This document shows, one piece after another, positions 32,991-43,907 of a DNA stretch of 64,000 nt. The DNA comes from Adiantum capillus-veneris (Eukaryota; Streptophyta; Polypodiopsida; Polypodiales; Pteridaceae): assembly GCA_014529385.2 (NCBI GenBank), contig CM043950.1, positions 149,732,945-149,796,944 on the forward strand, given 5' to 3'. The notes under the pieces are model-generated. The model was given only the letters and a program-made list of their open reading frames with translations, searched no databases and was not told the origin of the DNA. Numbering within the stretch: position 1 is the stretch's first letter; each line of letters starts with the position of its first letter. A program made the position numbers and the translations under genes.

Positions 32991-33080
32991 AAATCTCCAC
33001 ACACTCCTTCCCTGCCTTTCCTATGATAGAAATTGCACCACAAGGAAGCGTAAAGTGCTAACCGAGCTTAGTGTAGGGCA

Positions 33081-33100
33081 TATCCCCGGCAGCGGCGCCA
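33081..33100 (-). promoter_or_regulatory. Element H: primer-binding site (tRNA-Asp type)
   Basis: The minus strand reads TGGCGCCGCTGCCGGGGATA, 4 nt inside the LTR. This matches the well-known Asp-tRNA primer site of Athila-like and other plant gypsy elements with one difference, and it fixes the orientation. Confidence 0.88.
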
Positions 33101-33104
33101 AAAA

Positions 33105-33649
33105 TGTGCGCTCCTTGCCGCACTGTCGAAGCAAGGGACTTGCCAATACACCGTATGCGAGCCACAAACGACTCCAAGCACACAACAAGCCTAAACTAGC
33201 AAGCTCAAGAAAACAAAGGGTGTGTCACTCACCGCTCTACGCTTGCCTTCGTGGTGGATTCCTCGCCGCGATGAAGAAGAAGCTGCAGTCGTGCCTTCGC
33301 AATGCTCGATCGCACACACACTCTCCCTCTCTCTCTCTCTCACACACACACAAACAAGGAGGTGAAGAAGAAGAAGATGGAGATGGAGCAAGAGCACTCT
33401 TCAATTGCACAAATGAGAGAATGAGTAAAAATTAGGTTTAGTTGGCTTTTATAGGAGCTCACCCCATTCACACTTGGGCGCCCATGCTTAACCAACTAAT
33501 CCCTTGAATGTCCAAGTTAAAGTGCGCCTCTCATCGGCGATCACTCTACCTTTCTCTATTGGTCCGACAAGCCCGGTACCTGACTCTACCAAATACATAA
33601 TACGCGTCCATCGTAGGTGATGGGTGTCCGTGTGCCGTGAGGGTTAACA
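33105..33649 (-). mobile_element. Element H: 5' LTR
   Basis: 545 bp, same ends as 28388-28932. The promoter TATAAAAG-type box is near 33446-33459 on the minus strand. Confidence 0.95.
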
Positions 33650-33654
33650 GGCTT
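33650..33654. repeat. Target-site duplication of element H (GGCTT), high side
   Basis: Identical to 28383-28387. Confidence 0.95.
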
Positions 33655-33775
33655 GTTGCTCGAGGGGAGTGCTAATTACAGACCACAAACATTTTTTCAT
33701 AAGGTAGCCTCTTAATTTTGTTTGCCAAGTGTGAAATCCCTCCCCATTGAATTTCTCTATTCCCTTGTCCCCCAT
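33650..33775 (-). pseudogene. Copia-type gag, 5' part
   Basis: The start codon is at 33775 on the minus strand, and the product begins MGDKGIEKFNGEGFHTW. That K-F-x-G-x-x-F-x-x-W opening is typical of Ty1/copia gag. It stays open to the element H insertion point and continues in frame at 28387. I place the start here because the opening matches the family and no longer in-frame extension is conserved. Confidence 0.85.
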
Positions 33776-33902
33776 TTGTGCCAATAGAGGGGTATTAGCT
33801 TAGGAGACTCTCCTAGCCAGTGTCTGCCTCTTTACACGGTGCACAATTGATGATAGAAAAATTTTGCAAAATTGTGCTTGGTTGCAATAATTTTAAGGGT
33901 TC

Positions 33903-33982
<80 letters not shown>

Positions 33983-35341
33983 CTCATTTAATGAAGCTCC
34001 TCTTCACCGTCGCATCGGTGAAGCCCCTCTTCACAAGGAGGTAATGCTCCCTTGGATGCTTGGTGATGCTTTGAAGATTCGCTTTCGATGCTTGGAGTTT
34101 TGTCCTTTTTCAAATCTGGTGGAGATGCTCAACTCTTGAGGCTCTGGTTGCTTTATCTCTTCCTCTTGAAGTTCTCTGTCTGAGCTATGGGAATAGCTCC
34201 TTTTTATGATGATGCTTAAGGATTATTGTAGGTGGAAACAACTTTGAGCTTAACTCCGTGGGTCTGGCTACCTGTGGGAAAGTGGGCTTACAAAAGCCTT
34301 GAAGTTTAACTTGAGGTCGGGAGTCAGCGTCGTGGGAGCAGGGGCTTAAAAGCCCTCAGAAATGCCTTGGAGCAGCGCGAGAAGCAGGGCCAATGAAGTG
34401 CTTGAGGCACTTGAGGCTCGCCGTGTGAAGGGGGGCCCAACAGGGCAGAGATTTTGAAGCCGGGCAGTTCGGGCGGCACGGGCACGGCCGAGCAGGTGCG
34501 GTCACGTGGGCAAGAGTCGCGAGCAGGCGGGCAGAAACATGGGTAGACGGGCACTGGTTGGATCGTTTGCGCGTGCGTGTCCGTTCTCCACTAAGCAGTG
34601 AGGGCCGCCGGACAATGTTGCTCCTTTCCAGCCGGCCGTTCGGACCCGACTCCGGATTCCAAACGAGCTGAGCGGCCCTGTTTTGAGGTCCGCCCAGTGG
34701 GCGCCTTGTTTGGGGTGTGGCCGCCCTTTAAAAAGGTCAAAGGCCCCTTTAAGCAATATGTTCCCACCACGTGCAAGGCTACTTAAGGCTTGTTTTTTCC
34801 ACAAAGGGTGGTGAGCATTGAATGCTCTTCTAGGAACACACACACACACACACACACAGTTTGGAAATCTGATTAAAGGTTGGAATTCAAGCTTGCAAAA
34901 CAATGGGTTAAGGGCTACAAAGCTCAATTTTGGTAAGATTAATTGAGAAGCCAAATGAGGTGCGATTTAAGCAATCAATGGCTATGGAAAGGTAATTAGA
35001 AGCACTTCGATAGGATGTGAGTGTTGTTAGGAAATTGTGAAAATGGAGAGATTAATTGGAGGTGCAAATCACTAGAAAATTGACACAAAAGTGACTTAAA
35101 AATGCAAAAATTGGATGCTAATCTTTTCCCTAATCAAACCTATCTAGCCATGGAGGGTAGTGGCCTCTTCGGTGTGCCATGGACATGTCCACACACAACT
35201 AGATTAAGGCCTAATTAGTGAGATGCAATTAGTCATGAAGAATGTTAATGGGCCGTGATAATGAAATGCTAATCCATCTATTGGAGATGCTAATGATTAA
35301 CACACACTAATGCATAATGAAAATCCTAACTAGCACACCAT
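33776..35341. other. Region upstream of the copia-type gag, no gene
   Basis: About 1.6 kb between the gag start and the copia-like LTR. It contains an (AG)n run, a GC-rich block (34480-34720), a CA run (34840-34858) and AT-rich sequence near the primer site. Copia leaders are usually shorter, so other material may be inserted. I see no protein similarity. Confidence 0.5.
33909..33979. repeat. (AG)n microsatellite, 71 bp
   Basis: An uninterrupted AG run in the leader region. Confidence 0.97.
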
Positions 35342-35354
35342 GGCTCTGATACCA
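35342..35354 (-). promoter_or_regulatory. Primer-binding site, initiator-Met tRNA type
   Basis: The minus strand reads TGGTATCAGAGCC, the standard initiator-Met primer site of plant LTR elements, 2 nt inside the adjacent LTR end. Confidence 0.85.
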
Positions 35355-35356
35355 AA

Positions 35357-35674
35357 TGTTAGGATTTGGATCGTGCTAGCTATGGCGGATGAAAGAGAAA
35401 GATGGTGCAAGTGTGTGAGTGTGCGTAAGCAAGGTTATCACTCAAGTGAATTAGGTTCCAAGATAGATTAGCTTGGACTCATAAACACAATCTTGAGTAT
35501 TGAATTAGATTAGCACAAGCTCACCATAGACAAGCATGTAGTGCAAAATGAGTTGTTGTTTATTGATTCATGAAATGAGCTTTAAGTAGCTCTATAGCCT
35601 TGATCCACAGTATGTGGGATAAATCCACTCTCCTCTCCTTGACTCACACCTTAGGACAAAGCTCACACTTTACA
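35357..35674 (-). mobile_element. Copia-like 5' LTR inserted in element D
   Basis: On the minus strand the 318-bp LTR begins TGTAAAGTGTGAGC and ends AATCCTAACA, followed by the primer site. Its outer edge at 35674 cuts the pol frame of element D. Size, primer site and the copia gag 1.6 kb downstream suggest it is the 5' LTR of the copia element whose gag is at 33650-33775. No second copy is in the window, so the outer boundary rests on the TG and the break in D. Confidence 0.6.
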
Positions 35675-37182
35675 ATTTTCTGACCATCGAGGTATCATTT
35701 CCATGAAGAACAGATATGCATCTGGTAGATCATCATCTACTCCCTTTGGTGGTTCTCTTGATATAATCCTTGACAAATGATGTGCTCTGTGGTGAGTGCT
35801 GCCCTTTTTCACAACTACAGTGAAATCAAATTCCACAAGAATGATGAACCATCACACTATTCTTCTTGTGTTGCATGGCTTGTTGACCAAGTAAAAATAA
35901 CGCTTGGTGGTCCACAAAGAACACAAATTTGTTAGCTAATAGGTAAATTCTATACTTTTTTACGGCATAGATCATTCCTAATCCTTCCCTTTTGGCGGTT
36001 GTATAGTTTTTCTCTTCTATATTCAACTGTCTACTAGTATAAGAAATAGGAAAATCTATTTTCCCGTCTCCTGGTTGAGCTAATAAACACCCAATGGAAA
36101 AATTCGAAGCATCTACATGTATGTGGAATAACTTATTCCAATCTGGTGCTTTCAATATTGGAGCTGAAGTGAGAGCTTGATTAAGCTGCATGAAGGATTC
36201 TTTACACTCCTCAGTCCATTCAAACAATGTAATCAAGCTGTACATGGGTTTTGCAATTATAGCGTACATGTAAATGAATTTTCTATAATATCCACAATGT
36301 CCCATGAAAGCTTGAACCCTTTGACTGTTGTCAATCTAGGCAAATTAGCACTAACATGAATTTTATCCATATTAGTAGCTATGCCATTTTTAGACACTAT
36401 ATATCCAAGAATGTTTCCTTGTCTACCCATGAATGTGCACTTTTCAGGATTTAAGCAAATCCTATAAAGTCTACATTTTTCAAATACCTTTTTGAGGTGT
36501 TCAAAATGATCAGCCCGGATTGATGAATGTACACATAGATCATCGTTATATACTTCCAAGAAATTCCAAAGGTATTCCTTAAAATCATGGCTCATCAATC
36601 TTTGAAAGATGGCAGGAGCATTAGTTAACCCAAAATGCATAACCCAATAGGCAAAAATACCCCATTCAGTTGCAAAGGCACTTTTATGCTGATCTTTGGG
36701 GTCAACCAAAAGTTGATTGTATTCCAAAAAGCCATCTAGAAATTTGTAAGCTTATTTTTTTGCAACTCATTCTAAAACATGCTCAGTGATTGGAAGAGGA
36801 AAGTTGTCTCTAATGGTAGCTGCATTCACTTTCTTTAGATTGACACACACTCTTAATTTTCCATTTTTCTTGGGTACTACCACAATTGGAGACACCCAAT
36901 CTGTGTGTTCAATTTCATAAATGAATTTGACTTACTTTAGCTTTTCTATCTCTTCTTTGATCTTCCTGGAAATGTCTCATTATATGTGTATGGCCTTTGT
37001 CTGCTTGGTTTCACATCATCTCTCATAGGTATGGTATGTTGACAGATTTCTGGATCAACACCCTTGAGATCCTTATAGGACCAAGCAAAGATACCTCGGT
37101 ACTCTTTCAATAAGTTTAACAAAAGCTCTTCTTCTTCTTCCGTTAGGTCGTTTGCAATGTAGGCAGGTCTAGGCTCGGCCAT
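35675..37182 (-). pseudogene. Element D: RT and RNase H, broken
   Basis: Read on the minus strand: the RT lead-in (LTEEEEELLLNLLKEYRGIF, 37150) with the SRQRPYTYNE joint; RT core after a gap and stops near 36940-36730; catalytic VYNDDLCV near 36545; and RNase H with FHIHVDASNFSIG (36110), SYTSRQL and FFVDHQAL (35920). The RNase H keeps both DAS and VDH, unlike the Tat elements here. The frame shifts near 36290 and 36945. It ends at 35675 in the RNase H-integrase linker, where the copia-like LTR is inserted; integrase is missing. The first residues of element A's pol continue this linker. Confidence 0.88.
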
Positions 37183-37383
37183 ATCTATCTTTTTTGCGTT
37201 TTAAGGTTGTTCGGCTATGATTTTTTGTAGTTCTCTGACAGGTTGTTCGACTATGGTCTTGGAAAGTATATTTCTTTAATGGGATGGAACACTCATTACA
37301 TCTTTACCGTTCTGCTTAGTGGTTTCCATTTCAGTTGTATATATCTCCTTTAGAGCTTTCTTCAACTCTTGATACTTCTTTCT

Positions 37384-38520
37384 TCATTCAACTCGTGTTA
37401 TGGTTGAATCCTTGACCTGATATTTATGTTTTGCTCGAGTTTCCGTTCTCATTTTTCTCGATGTTTTCAATATTTCTTGCTTTTTGTTTAAAGAATATCT
37501 ACCAGTGATTTTGTCCTTGACACAATCATATGCATCTATCTGCATAAGAAACTGTGTTCTACTGGAGATTGATGTCATAGGTCTACCTTTCAAGTTTCTT
37601 ATGTCTCTTTTTCTTCTATACCATTTTTGTCTTCTTGGTTTCTGGTTTTGAAAGTCAAAAAACTTTTCCTCCCCTCCTTTCATGAGTAGTTTAGCTCTCA
37701 CATGTTCTTTTATCGACCTCAAATCATCTGAGGTAGCTGAATGTTCTTCTAACTCATTTGTTGCATCATATAAGAGGTCCGAAAAGACTTGTTGAGCCTT
37801 CATCAAGTCCTTGGATTCTTGAATTTCTTCTTCAATGTGAAGGGTCAAGACCATTCGTATGGGAATTATGTTATAGCTGTCCTCATTGCAGAATTGAGTA
37901 GGCATAGACGTATTTACGCATACATCCATTGTTGCTAAAATTTGAGTCCACCCAAATGGCTCAAACAAATGCTCTGGAAAGGATTTAAGTATATAGGCTT
38001 CATCTGTACAATCCCTTTCTAAGATACATTCTTCTCATTTTAAGCTCTTGTTTTTTGAGGCTCCGCACATCCAAACAGGTGTGTCCTTGTTCAACCAAGG
38101 TGAAAGCTTAGTTTCAACCGAAGAGACTCAATCAATAATCTTGTATGGGAATTTTCATGACATGTTTATAAGTGTGATCTTTTAGATTAACCCTTGTTAT
38201 TGATCCCACTTGCCTCAAGTAGAGACAATTGTTTTCCCAATCCTGGATGAGTTGTACTTGTCACATAAAAGGTCTTCCCAAGATGATTTCATAATTGAGT
38301 TTCTTTCCAAATTCTACTATTGCAAAAAGTGTGTTGATAATCAATACCACAGGAATTAACTATCACTTTTTCAAGCACTCCTAAGGGTCTTTCGATGTGT
38401 CCATCAGCCAATTGCAATTTCATTTGAGTTTGGCTAATGGATGGTTTTTGTCATGATTCTCACATTGCTTTTATGGCTATGGCTATGCCTGCCCCACTAT
38501 CCAGTATTGCCATGGTTTCT
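37384..38520 (-). pseudogene. Element D: protease and protease-RT linker
   Basis: The protease active site LDSGAG is encoded near 38510 in the frame RYNDIETMAILDSGAG. It is followed by stops and shifts and then a 194-codon open linker (37968-37384) rich in Lys/Glu with no motif I recognise. This is the canonical place of the protease, so the extra retropepsin in element A is a different domain. Confidence 0.7.
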
Positions 38521-38561
38521 ATATCATTGTATCTCACTGGAAGGGTTGTGTTTCCTTCGTA

Positions 38562-40450
38562 CTATTCTCTGACTTTGTTCATTGGGACGGATATAATCTC
38601 TTTGTTATCCATTTCATGTTTCAATTTTTCCAAATTTTTTGCGATTAGCCCTGTTATCTCCACCTTCTCTAGAGTTTTTTGCAGATCATTCCATAAATAT
38701 GGTCTGATTTTTAACAATTCTCCTAAAGTAAGAATGGGTGTAGACATGATTGAATGGATGTTGTCTACCTCTAGGGTCTGTTTCTCTCTTTTTATCTGAG
38801 TGGTTTTACACACTATGGATTCATCTTCGTTATCTCCTAAGTAAGAGGGTAGTGTTCTCAAAGTCAATGGTTTAGACATTCTTGAAGCTTCAGAGCCGCA
38901 ATCCCCATGCAAGGATTATCCATCCATATCCATATTAGGAGATAAATTGTCTAACCAAACTTCCTCTATAGGAGCTGACTTCAAAGTTAGGCTCCCATCA
39001 TTAATCTCTCTAACTTTTTTCATAAGTGTCCAGGCTAGTCTTCTTGTACGAATGGAATTCCATCTAAAGCATCTTTACTGTCAGGCACTATGAGTTCTGG
39101 CTCTTTTGTTTCAAGGTGGGGTTCTACCACCACTTTGGTTTGCTCTTTACTAGTTTGTACCACAACCTCAAGCTTTGCCATACTCTCGAGCTTGGATTTT
39201 TGTTTTTCCAGCATCTCTTGAGTAATTCTTACCAAATTTTGATAAGCTTCAAGCTTAGCTACTTCCATATCTGGAGAAGGATAGATTTTCCATTTTTTTT
39301 CCATGTTTTGGCATGCTTTAAGTCCCGTTTGGTAAGCTTCCAAGGCTACATTGATTGGCTCAAAAATTTTGTCTGCCAAAATTGATCCTCCAGATTTCAC
39401 TGTGGTTTCCTTGATTTCGCTTCCAGTTTCTTTCACTTTTTCTTGGAATCCTCGATTTTAGCCCTTTGTTTTTGTTTTCTCATCTCATACGTTTTGCTTA
39501 TGCTTCTCTTAGTCTTGTGAGAGGAAATTTTATTATTCTTTGAATCATCAGAGGAGTTATGATTCTTTTTCTTAGCTTAGGCTCTGGTGATTACCTTGAT
39601 TGGAACAATAGGTTCACTCTCAGATGAGCTACTAGGTATCGCTTGGACTACGTTCACTACTATTTTACCCTTGTTTAAAGGATTTTTTGGACAATCTTCA
39701 GGGAAGTGTTCTCCCTTTTTGCAACATTGTATACAAAAAGCTTTAACTAGCTTAATGTTATTGTCACGCTTTGGGCATTTGTTTTTCCAGTGATCATCTG
39801 CATCACAGTTGTGATAGTTTCTAGTTCTTGGCTTAATCATGGTCTTACCATAGGAGGTCTAACACCTTGATTAGCTACATAGTACATCGATGCAAGCTCT
39901 GGTGTAGTATAAGTCACAGGCTCTTCCCTTGGTGGTGGATGTGAATTATACCAATCTCCCTCCATCATTACTATAGATGGACTATGCTCAACATAGGGGG
40001 TAACAGGCACTAGTGCTTATTCATCTATGACTCCTTTTAAATGCATGTACTTTATCGGTGCTACATCATGTCCAGGATATGGAGGTTGTTGACCCAACAC
40101 GGGTTGAGGTCTTTTCATAACCATCGGTGGTCTCTGAGCTGGGGCCATATTAGGATGATATCTGTACATGGGTTGTCCTTGTGGCCTAATAGGCATGTAT
40201 TGAACATTTACATCATACTTTGGTCGGTAATAACACTCATTGGTCTCATGGTTGGTCCATTTACCCTCGATTTCACACCATTTTTGCAACCTAATTGGTT
40301 GTTTATGTTGAGGTATCCCTTGCCCTGGTCCCCTCATAGGTGCTTTTTGCATGTTATTCATCATTTAATTCATCCTTTTGAGGATGTCTTCTATGGCTGT
40401 AAGCGGTGCTGCAGGCAGCCTGTGGGATGGGTGTCTAACCTCACTTCTAT
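38562..40450 (-). pseudogene. Element D: gag with zinc knuckles, 5' truncated
   Basis: Gag-derived frames on the minus strand. Near 40300 is a degenerate finger region (WCEIEGKWTNHETNECYY). Near 39830 and 39750 are two zinc-knuckle remnants: NCDADDHWKNKC, whose first Cys is lost, and CIQCCKKGEHFPEDC, which has one extra residue. Basic and Ser-rich linkers follow, and then a Lys/Glu-rich helix region (39436-38562). Stops occur near 40364, 40017, 39577 and 39035. The capsid part is absent because the sequence joins the LTR near 40440. Confidence 0.75.
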
Positions 40451-40752
40451 CTGATTGCAGACGTAGCGAGAACCACGAATAAATTGTCAATCCAAGGGAC
40501 GAAGCTGACTCAACTAGTGCATACAGGATACAAGACATTGTCAACCTCTTGGAAAACAACAAACAACTCACATCTAACTCAAGCTACACTCAAGTGACTG
40601 AAATTACCAAAATTCAATTGCTCATCGGTAAACAAATCACATCCGTTACAGCATCAAATGACATCCAAACATAACGAAACTTCTAGGACGTGTTTACAAG
40701 ATCTAAGCACACATACTTATGGTGTCAAATCCCACTTTAGGTCAAGTGCAAA

Positions 40753-40768
40753 GATCGTGATTATTAAC
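40753..40768 (-). promoter_or_regulatory. LTR half-site of the element D palindrome
   Basis: The + strand reads GATCGTGATTATTAAC. Its core ATCGTGATTATT matches the internal near-palindromes of element D, and the site lies 573 bp into the LTR. Element A's LTR has its own motif at the aligned place, 583 bp in. Confidence 0.7.
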
Positions 40769-40961
40769 AGCATTGGATTTTTGACCTAGTCATTTTTGAC
40801 CCAGGATGCATCTAAATGCTTAGCAATGATGCCCCAATACCCCGCCTATGATTAGTTTTTTATTTTGAACTGTAAATTCCTAATTATGATGAAATTAGGC
40901 CGCGATTGGTGATGCCAAAAGCTACAAAATATCGTTAAATGCTTACGTCAATGTGTAGAGC

Positions 40962-40970
40962 TCTTACCTG
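40962..40970 (-). promoter_or_regulatory. Putative 5' splice site in element D LTR
   Basis: The minus strand reads CAG/GTAAGA about 150 bp after the TATA box. It is the counterpart of the site at 9163 in element A. Confidence 0.5.
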
Positions 40971-41111
40971 CGGTTGCAACGCAAGAGACGCAATTGCAAT
41001 GTGACAACCGGGGAGGGAGCAGGAAGCGCGAGAAGGAGAGAAGCGAGCACCGTTAGCTCAAGCTGTGTATTTCATTCTCTAAAAACTTAAAAAATAATTT
41101 ACAAAAATCAA

Positions 41112-41119
41112 CTTTTATA
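41112..41119 (-). promoter_or_regulatory. TATA box of element D LTR
   Basis: TATAAAAG on the minus strand, 222 bp into the LTR, in the context GGCTAAGG as in element A. Confidence 0.7.
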
Positions 41120-41341
41120 CCTTAGCCAAGGTTTTTGGTGGTCAAAACTAATAATTTGTGAGCTCTAACTAAAGATAGGTAAAGACAGGTTGATACAATC
41201 TGGAAGCTTGTAGCCCCGACTCATCACCTACAAAGTTTATCCGGAAAATAGGAGTTACAATATTCCCGATTCATCAAAATAATAAATGTTTTTACAATGA
41301 GAGCTTTAAAAAATGGTGTCCGAGCTAGCTTGCTGCTAACA

Positions 41342-41356
41342 TTCTCCCCTCCTTGC
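41342..41356 (-). other. Element D: polypurine tract
   Basis: The minus strand reads GCAAGGAGGGGAGAA directly before TGTTAGCAGC. Confidence 0.85.
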
Positions 41357-43719
41357 CTGTGTCGTTCCTTGACACAGCTTTATGGCTGAAATAATCTTTG
41401 GGTTGACGACTGGCAAGGCGGTCTTTAAGTGCATGTAAAGATTTTTCATATCCTATCTTTCTTTCTTTTTCTGGAACGTGCAAAAATTGCATAGTGACTC
41501 TATTCTTTAGCTCGACGGTGGAGTAACCTACGAATTTAGAAGTTAGGTTGCTGATCACTGGCCCAAAAATCTTTGTTTTCCAAGTGAAAAACCCTTTACA
41601 GAACGCTTCCTCAAACGCCAACATATTATGAGATGGGAAGAACATGCAACGGGTGTAGAATCCATAAAGTACTTCTTCTGATGGTTGGTTACTGAGGTCG
41701 TAGCATAAACCCTTATTACCCTCCAGGAAGGACACCCACGATGCTCCTGCTTGCTTTGGCTCATGAAAGACTTCAATGCATGTAAGCAGGATTCGAAAAA
41801 TTTTGTAGAGCATAGCACATGAGAGATCAGAGAGACTTTTGAAGAATGACATGGTGCCCGTTAGGGTTCTCACCATGTATTCCTCTATCGGTGTTCCCTT
41901 CTCTGGAGCTGGCAATCTCGGATAATTCAACCATGTAGGCCGCTTCTTTGTCATTGCCTCGTGTGCTTGCCACGTCCTTATTCTTGGTACACGACAAAAA
42001 GTTGGGTCTTTTTGAAGTGTCGCAGGTGCTCTTGTGAACAGAATCAAGTATCTAGGATTCGTGTTCTCAGCCAACTCTTTCTCCACTTGGGGTAGACTTC
42101 ATCTGCGCCTTCTGCTTGCATGCCTTTATATAGTCGTTATTTAGCAGCTCTACCTTGATCAAGGGATATGGCACTGATTGTTGATGCCATTGTGCATTTA
42201 TTTGGTTGGGAGTGAGCTTAGTAACATTGACAAATAAAGAACTCTCAACTCCCAGTCCATCGCTGCCTTCCACTACTTATCCGTCTCCTGATCAACCTTC
42301 TCCTTAAGTGTATCTTCTTCAGCTTTTAACAGCTGGACCATCGGCACTTGATCGGCATCTGCTAATGATACTTGAAATTCATCTTCTCTCCCAAGACCTT
42401 TTGCTGGTTGTGTTTTAATCTTAGTGAAAGAGACTGAGGGAATATCAATCTGGGGTTGTTCTGGTCCATCTCGTAGTAGCCTAGTTAACTCTCTTCAGCT
42501 CTACTATCTCCTTGACCAACTCTTCTTCTCTTTGTACCCGCATTAATGCAAGGTCTCTACGTTGTGACTGTTGTAGCTTTAGCTCTAGCTCGAGATCTTT
42601 ATTATTTTTCTCCAGTGCTTTATACACTTCGTCTGTACCTTTGATCGAGGAAATTGCAGAATTTTATCTTATTTGTCGCAAGAAGGTTTCCTGATCGTTG
42701 ATCCTCTACTCTGAATATTGTAATGAGACGTTTGCTACATCTAATTGTACTTAAATTTTTTGAATTGACAAAGTTGTAGTTAAGAGTTTTTTGGTAACTT
42801 GTGTCAGCTGTTCGTCTTTGGTCTTGCAAGTATCTGTTAACTTCATGAAAAGTTTGCCTAGCTCTTCCATTTCCTTTTGCTGCTTTTCTTGGGCTAGTTG
42901 GTGTTGTTCAGCTTCAGCCTCAACTCTTGGACTTGTTTCTACAGCTCAGTGATGACATTTAATCTGTCCTCTAGCTCTCCTTGAAGAGCTTCTATCACCA
43001 TTTCCAATTCTCTAGCCTTAGCACTGCGGCTAAGTGTTGTTGATTGCATTTTTTTGTCATTTCCTACATCTGCTTTGCATATTTTTTAACTTGGAGAATC
43101 ACCTCATCATTTGTCTGCCAATCTTCAGGGTCTGTGAGCTGCCTTGATGTTTTAGCAGTCTCTTGTGATTCTTTTGGTGGGGTTGTGGGGGATGTTTGTT
43201 CCTCCCCTTGAGGCTGTGCTTTGGCCTCTTCTCCTTTTTCTTCTTGAGGCTTCGTGGATGCCTCGACTGTTTCCTATTGAGTGGTGGTAGATGGTGTGGT
43301 TTCTGGCTCTTCTGCCTTTGGATGCTCAAAGCTTGTTGCATTCTTTGGTTCAGAACTTTCTTCTCTTTGCGGTTCTGGTTCTTTTTCTTTAGCTTGCTCA
43401 GAAGTAGTTGCTGCCTGTTGTGCAGATTCTATTGCTTCTTTCTATATAGGCTCTTTTTCTTTAGTTTGCTCTCCCTCTGAGGCTCTTTCTGTTTTGGTGA
43501 TGGTGGAGGGCTTTTCATGGGGTGGTCGTGTTGTTCCGTAGTAGGTGAAGATGGTCTAGGAGGCAATATGAGAGCTTCAGCCATGATCTCTTTTGTAATT
43601 ACCACTTCTATCTTGTGCCCTTGCTGGTTAGTAATCTGGGCCTTTCCATCTTCCTTGATTGTGGACAGGAGCTTCTCTTTTTGGGATACCCTCTTCTTGG
43701 CCTTCTCCGCAGCTTGCAT
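41357..43719 (-). pseudogene. Element D: extra 3' ORF (ORF3), frameshifted
   Basis: Relative of ORF3 in element A, read on the minus strand from an ATG at 43719 (MQAAEKAKKRVSQKEK). The N-terminal block IEVVITKEIMAEAL matches VEVQITPQLIADAL in A. A low-complexity Pro/Lys/Gln-rich middle and broken coiled-coil stretches follow. The C-terminal domain is open from about 42086 and shows YMVRTLTGT, DLSC, LLTCIEVF, FEEAF and KIFGP, about 60 bp before the polypurine tract. Stops and shifts lie near 43430, 43100, 42620 and 42070. A has a longer N-terminus before the shared block. Function unknown. Confidence 0.75.
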
Positions 43720-43723
43720 GGCT

Positions 43724-43731
43724 CCTGTTAA
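43724..43731 (-). promoter_or_regulatory. Putative 3' splice site for element D ORF3
   Basis: The minus strand reads TTAACAG, then GAGCC, then the ATG. Element A reads GTTACAG, GATCC, ATG: same spacing, near-identical context. Confidence 0.55.
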
Positions 43732-43907
43732 GTGAATAGAGTACCAAAGTTAGAAAGTTTTTGTAGATTCGCTTTGAAATGCCCTTCAGTCTAAATTGCC
43801 GACAAATTGAGTCCAATTGGCTTCAAATCAAATTTTTAACATGCATAGATGCATAAAAACATGTAAAGATCAAAATCATGAAGTCCAAGAAAAAATTTGC
43901 AACAAAA

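Larger units (their letters stand above)
32076..33080 (-). other. Element H: 5' leader with tandem repeats
   Basis: About 1 kb between the primer site and the ORF. It includes the degenerate CAGAAATTG array at 32705-32990, poly-T/poly-A rich sequence and a GGCCTG hexamer run. No gene is seen. Confidence 0.7.
28388..33649 (-). mobile_element. Element H: young non-autonomous LTR retrotransposon
   Basis: This 5262-bp element has identical-length 545-bp LTRs, a perfect 5-bp target duplication, an Asp-tRNA type primer site, a polypurine tract and a single 507-codon ORF. It has no RT or integrase, so it must be moved by another element's enzymes. The LTRs differ at three positions that I can see, all transitions (28453, 28530 and the CTTTCC/CTTTCT site), so insertion is recent. 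It sits in the copia-type gag frame; removing it and one GGCTT restores that frame. Confidence 0.95.
40441..41341 (-). mobile_element. Element D: LTR between ORF3 and gag
   Basis: On the minus strand the LTR starts TGTTAGCAGC after a polypurine tract and runs about 900 bp to near 40441, where it joins gag. Its far end and primer site are deleted. It is related to the LTR of element A through the TATA region, a splice donor and the aligned half-site. ORF3 on one side and gag on the other means it was shared by two tandem copies or joined by deletion. Confidence 0.7.

Noticed and set aside
34502-34954. 150-codon minus-strand frame
   Set aside because: It spans a CA run and a GC-rich block. I found no motif, and overlapping frames are equally long.
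35342-35354. tRNA-like sequence
   Set aside because: It is only the 13-nt primer-binding complement of an initiator tRNA, not a tRNA gene. The same holds at 33081 and 51057.
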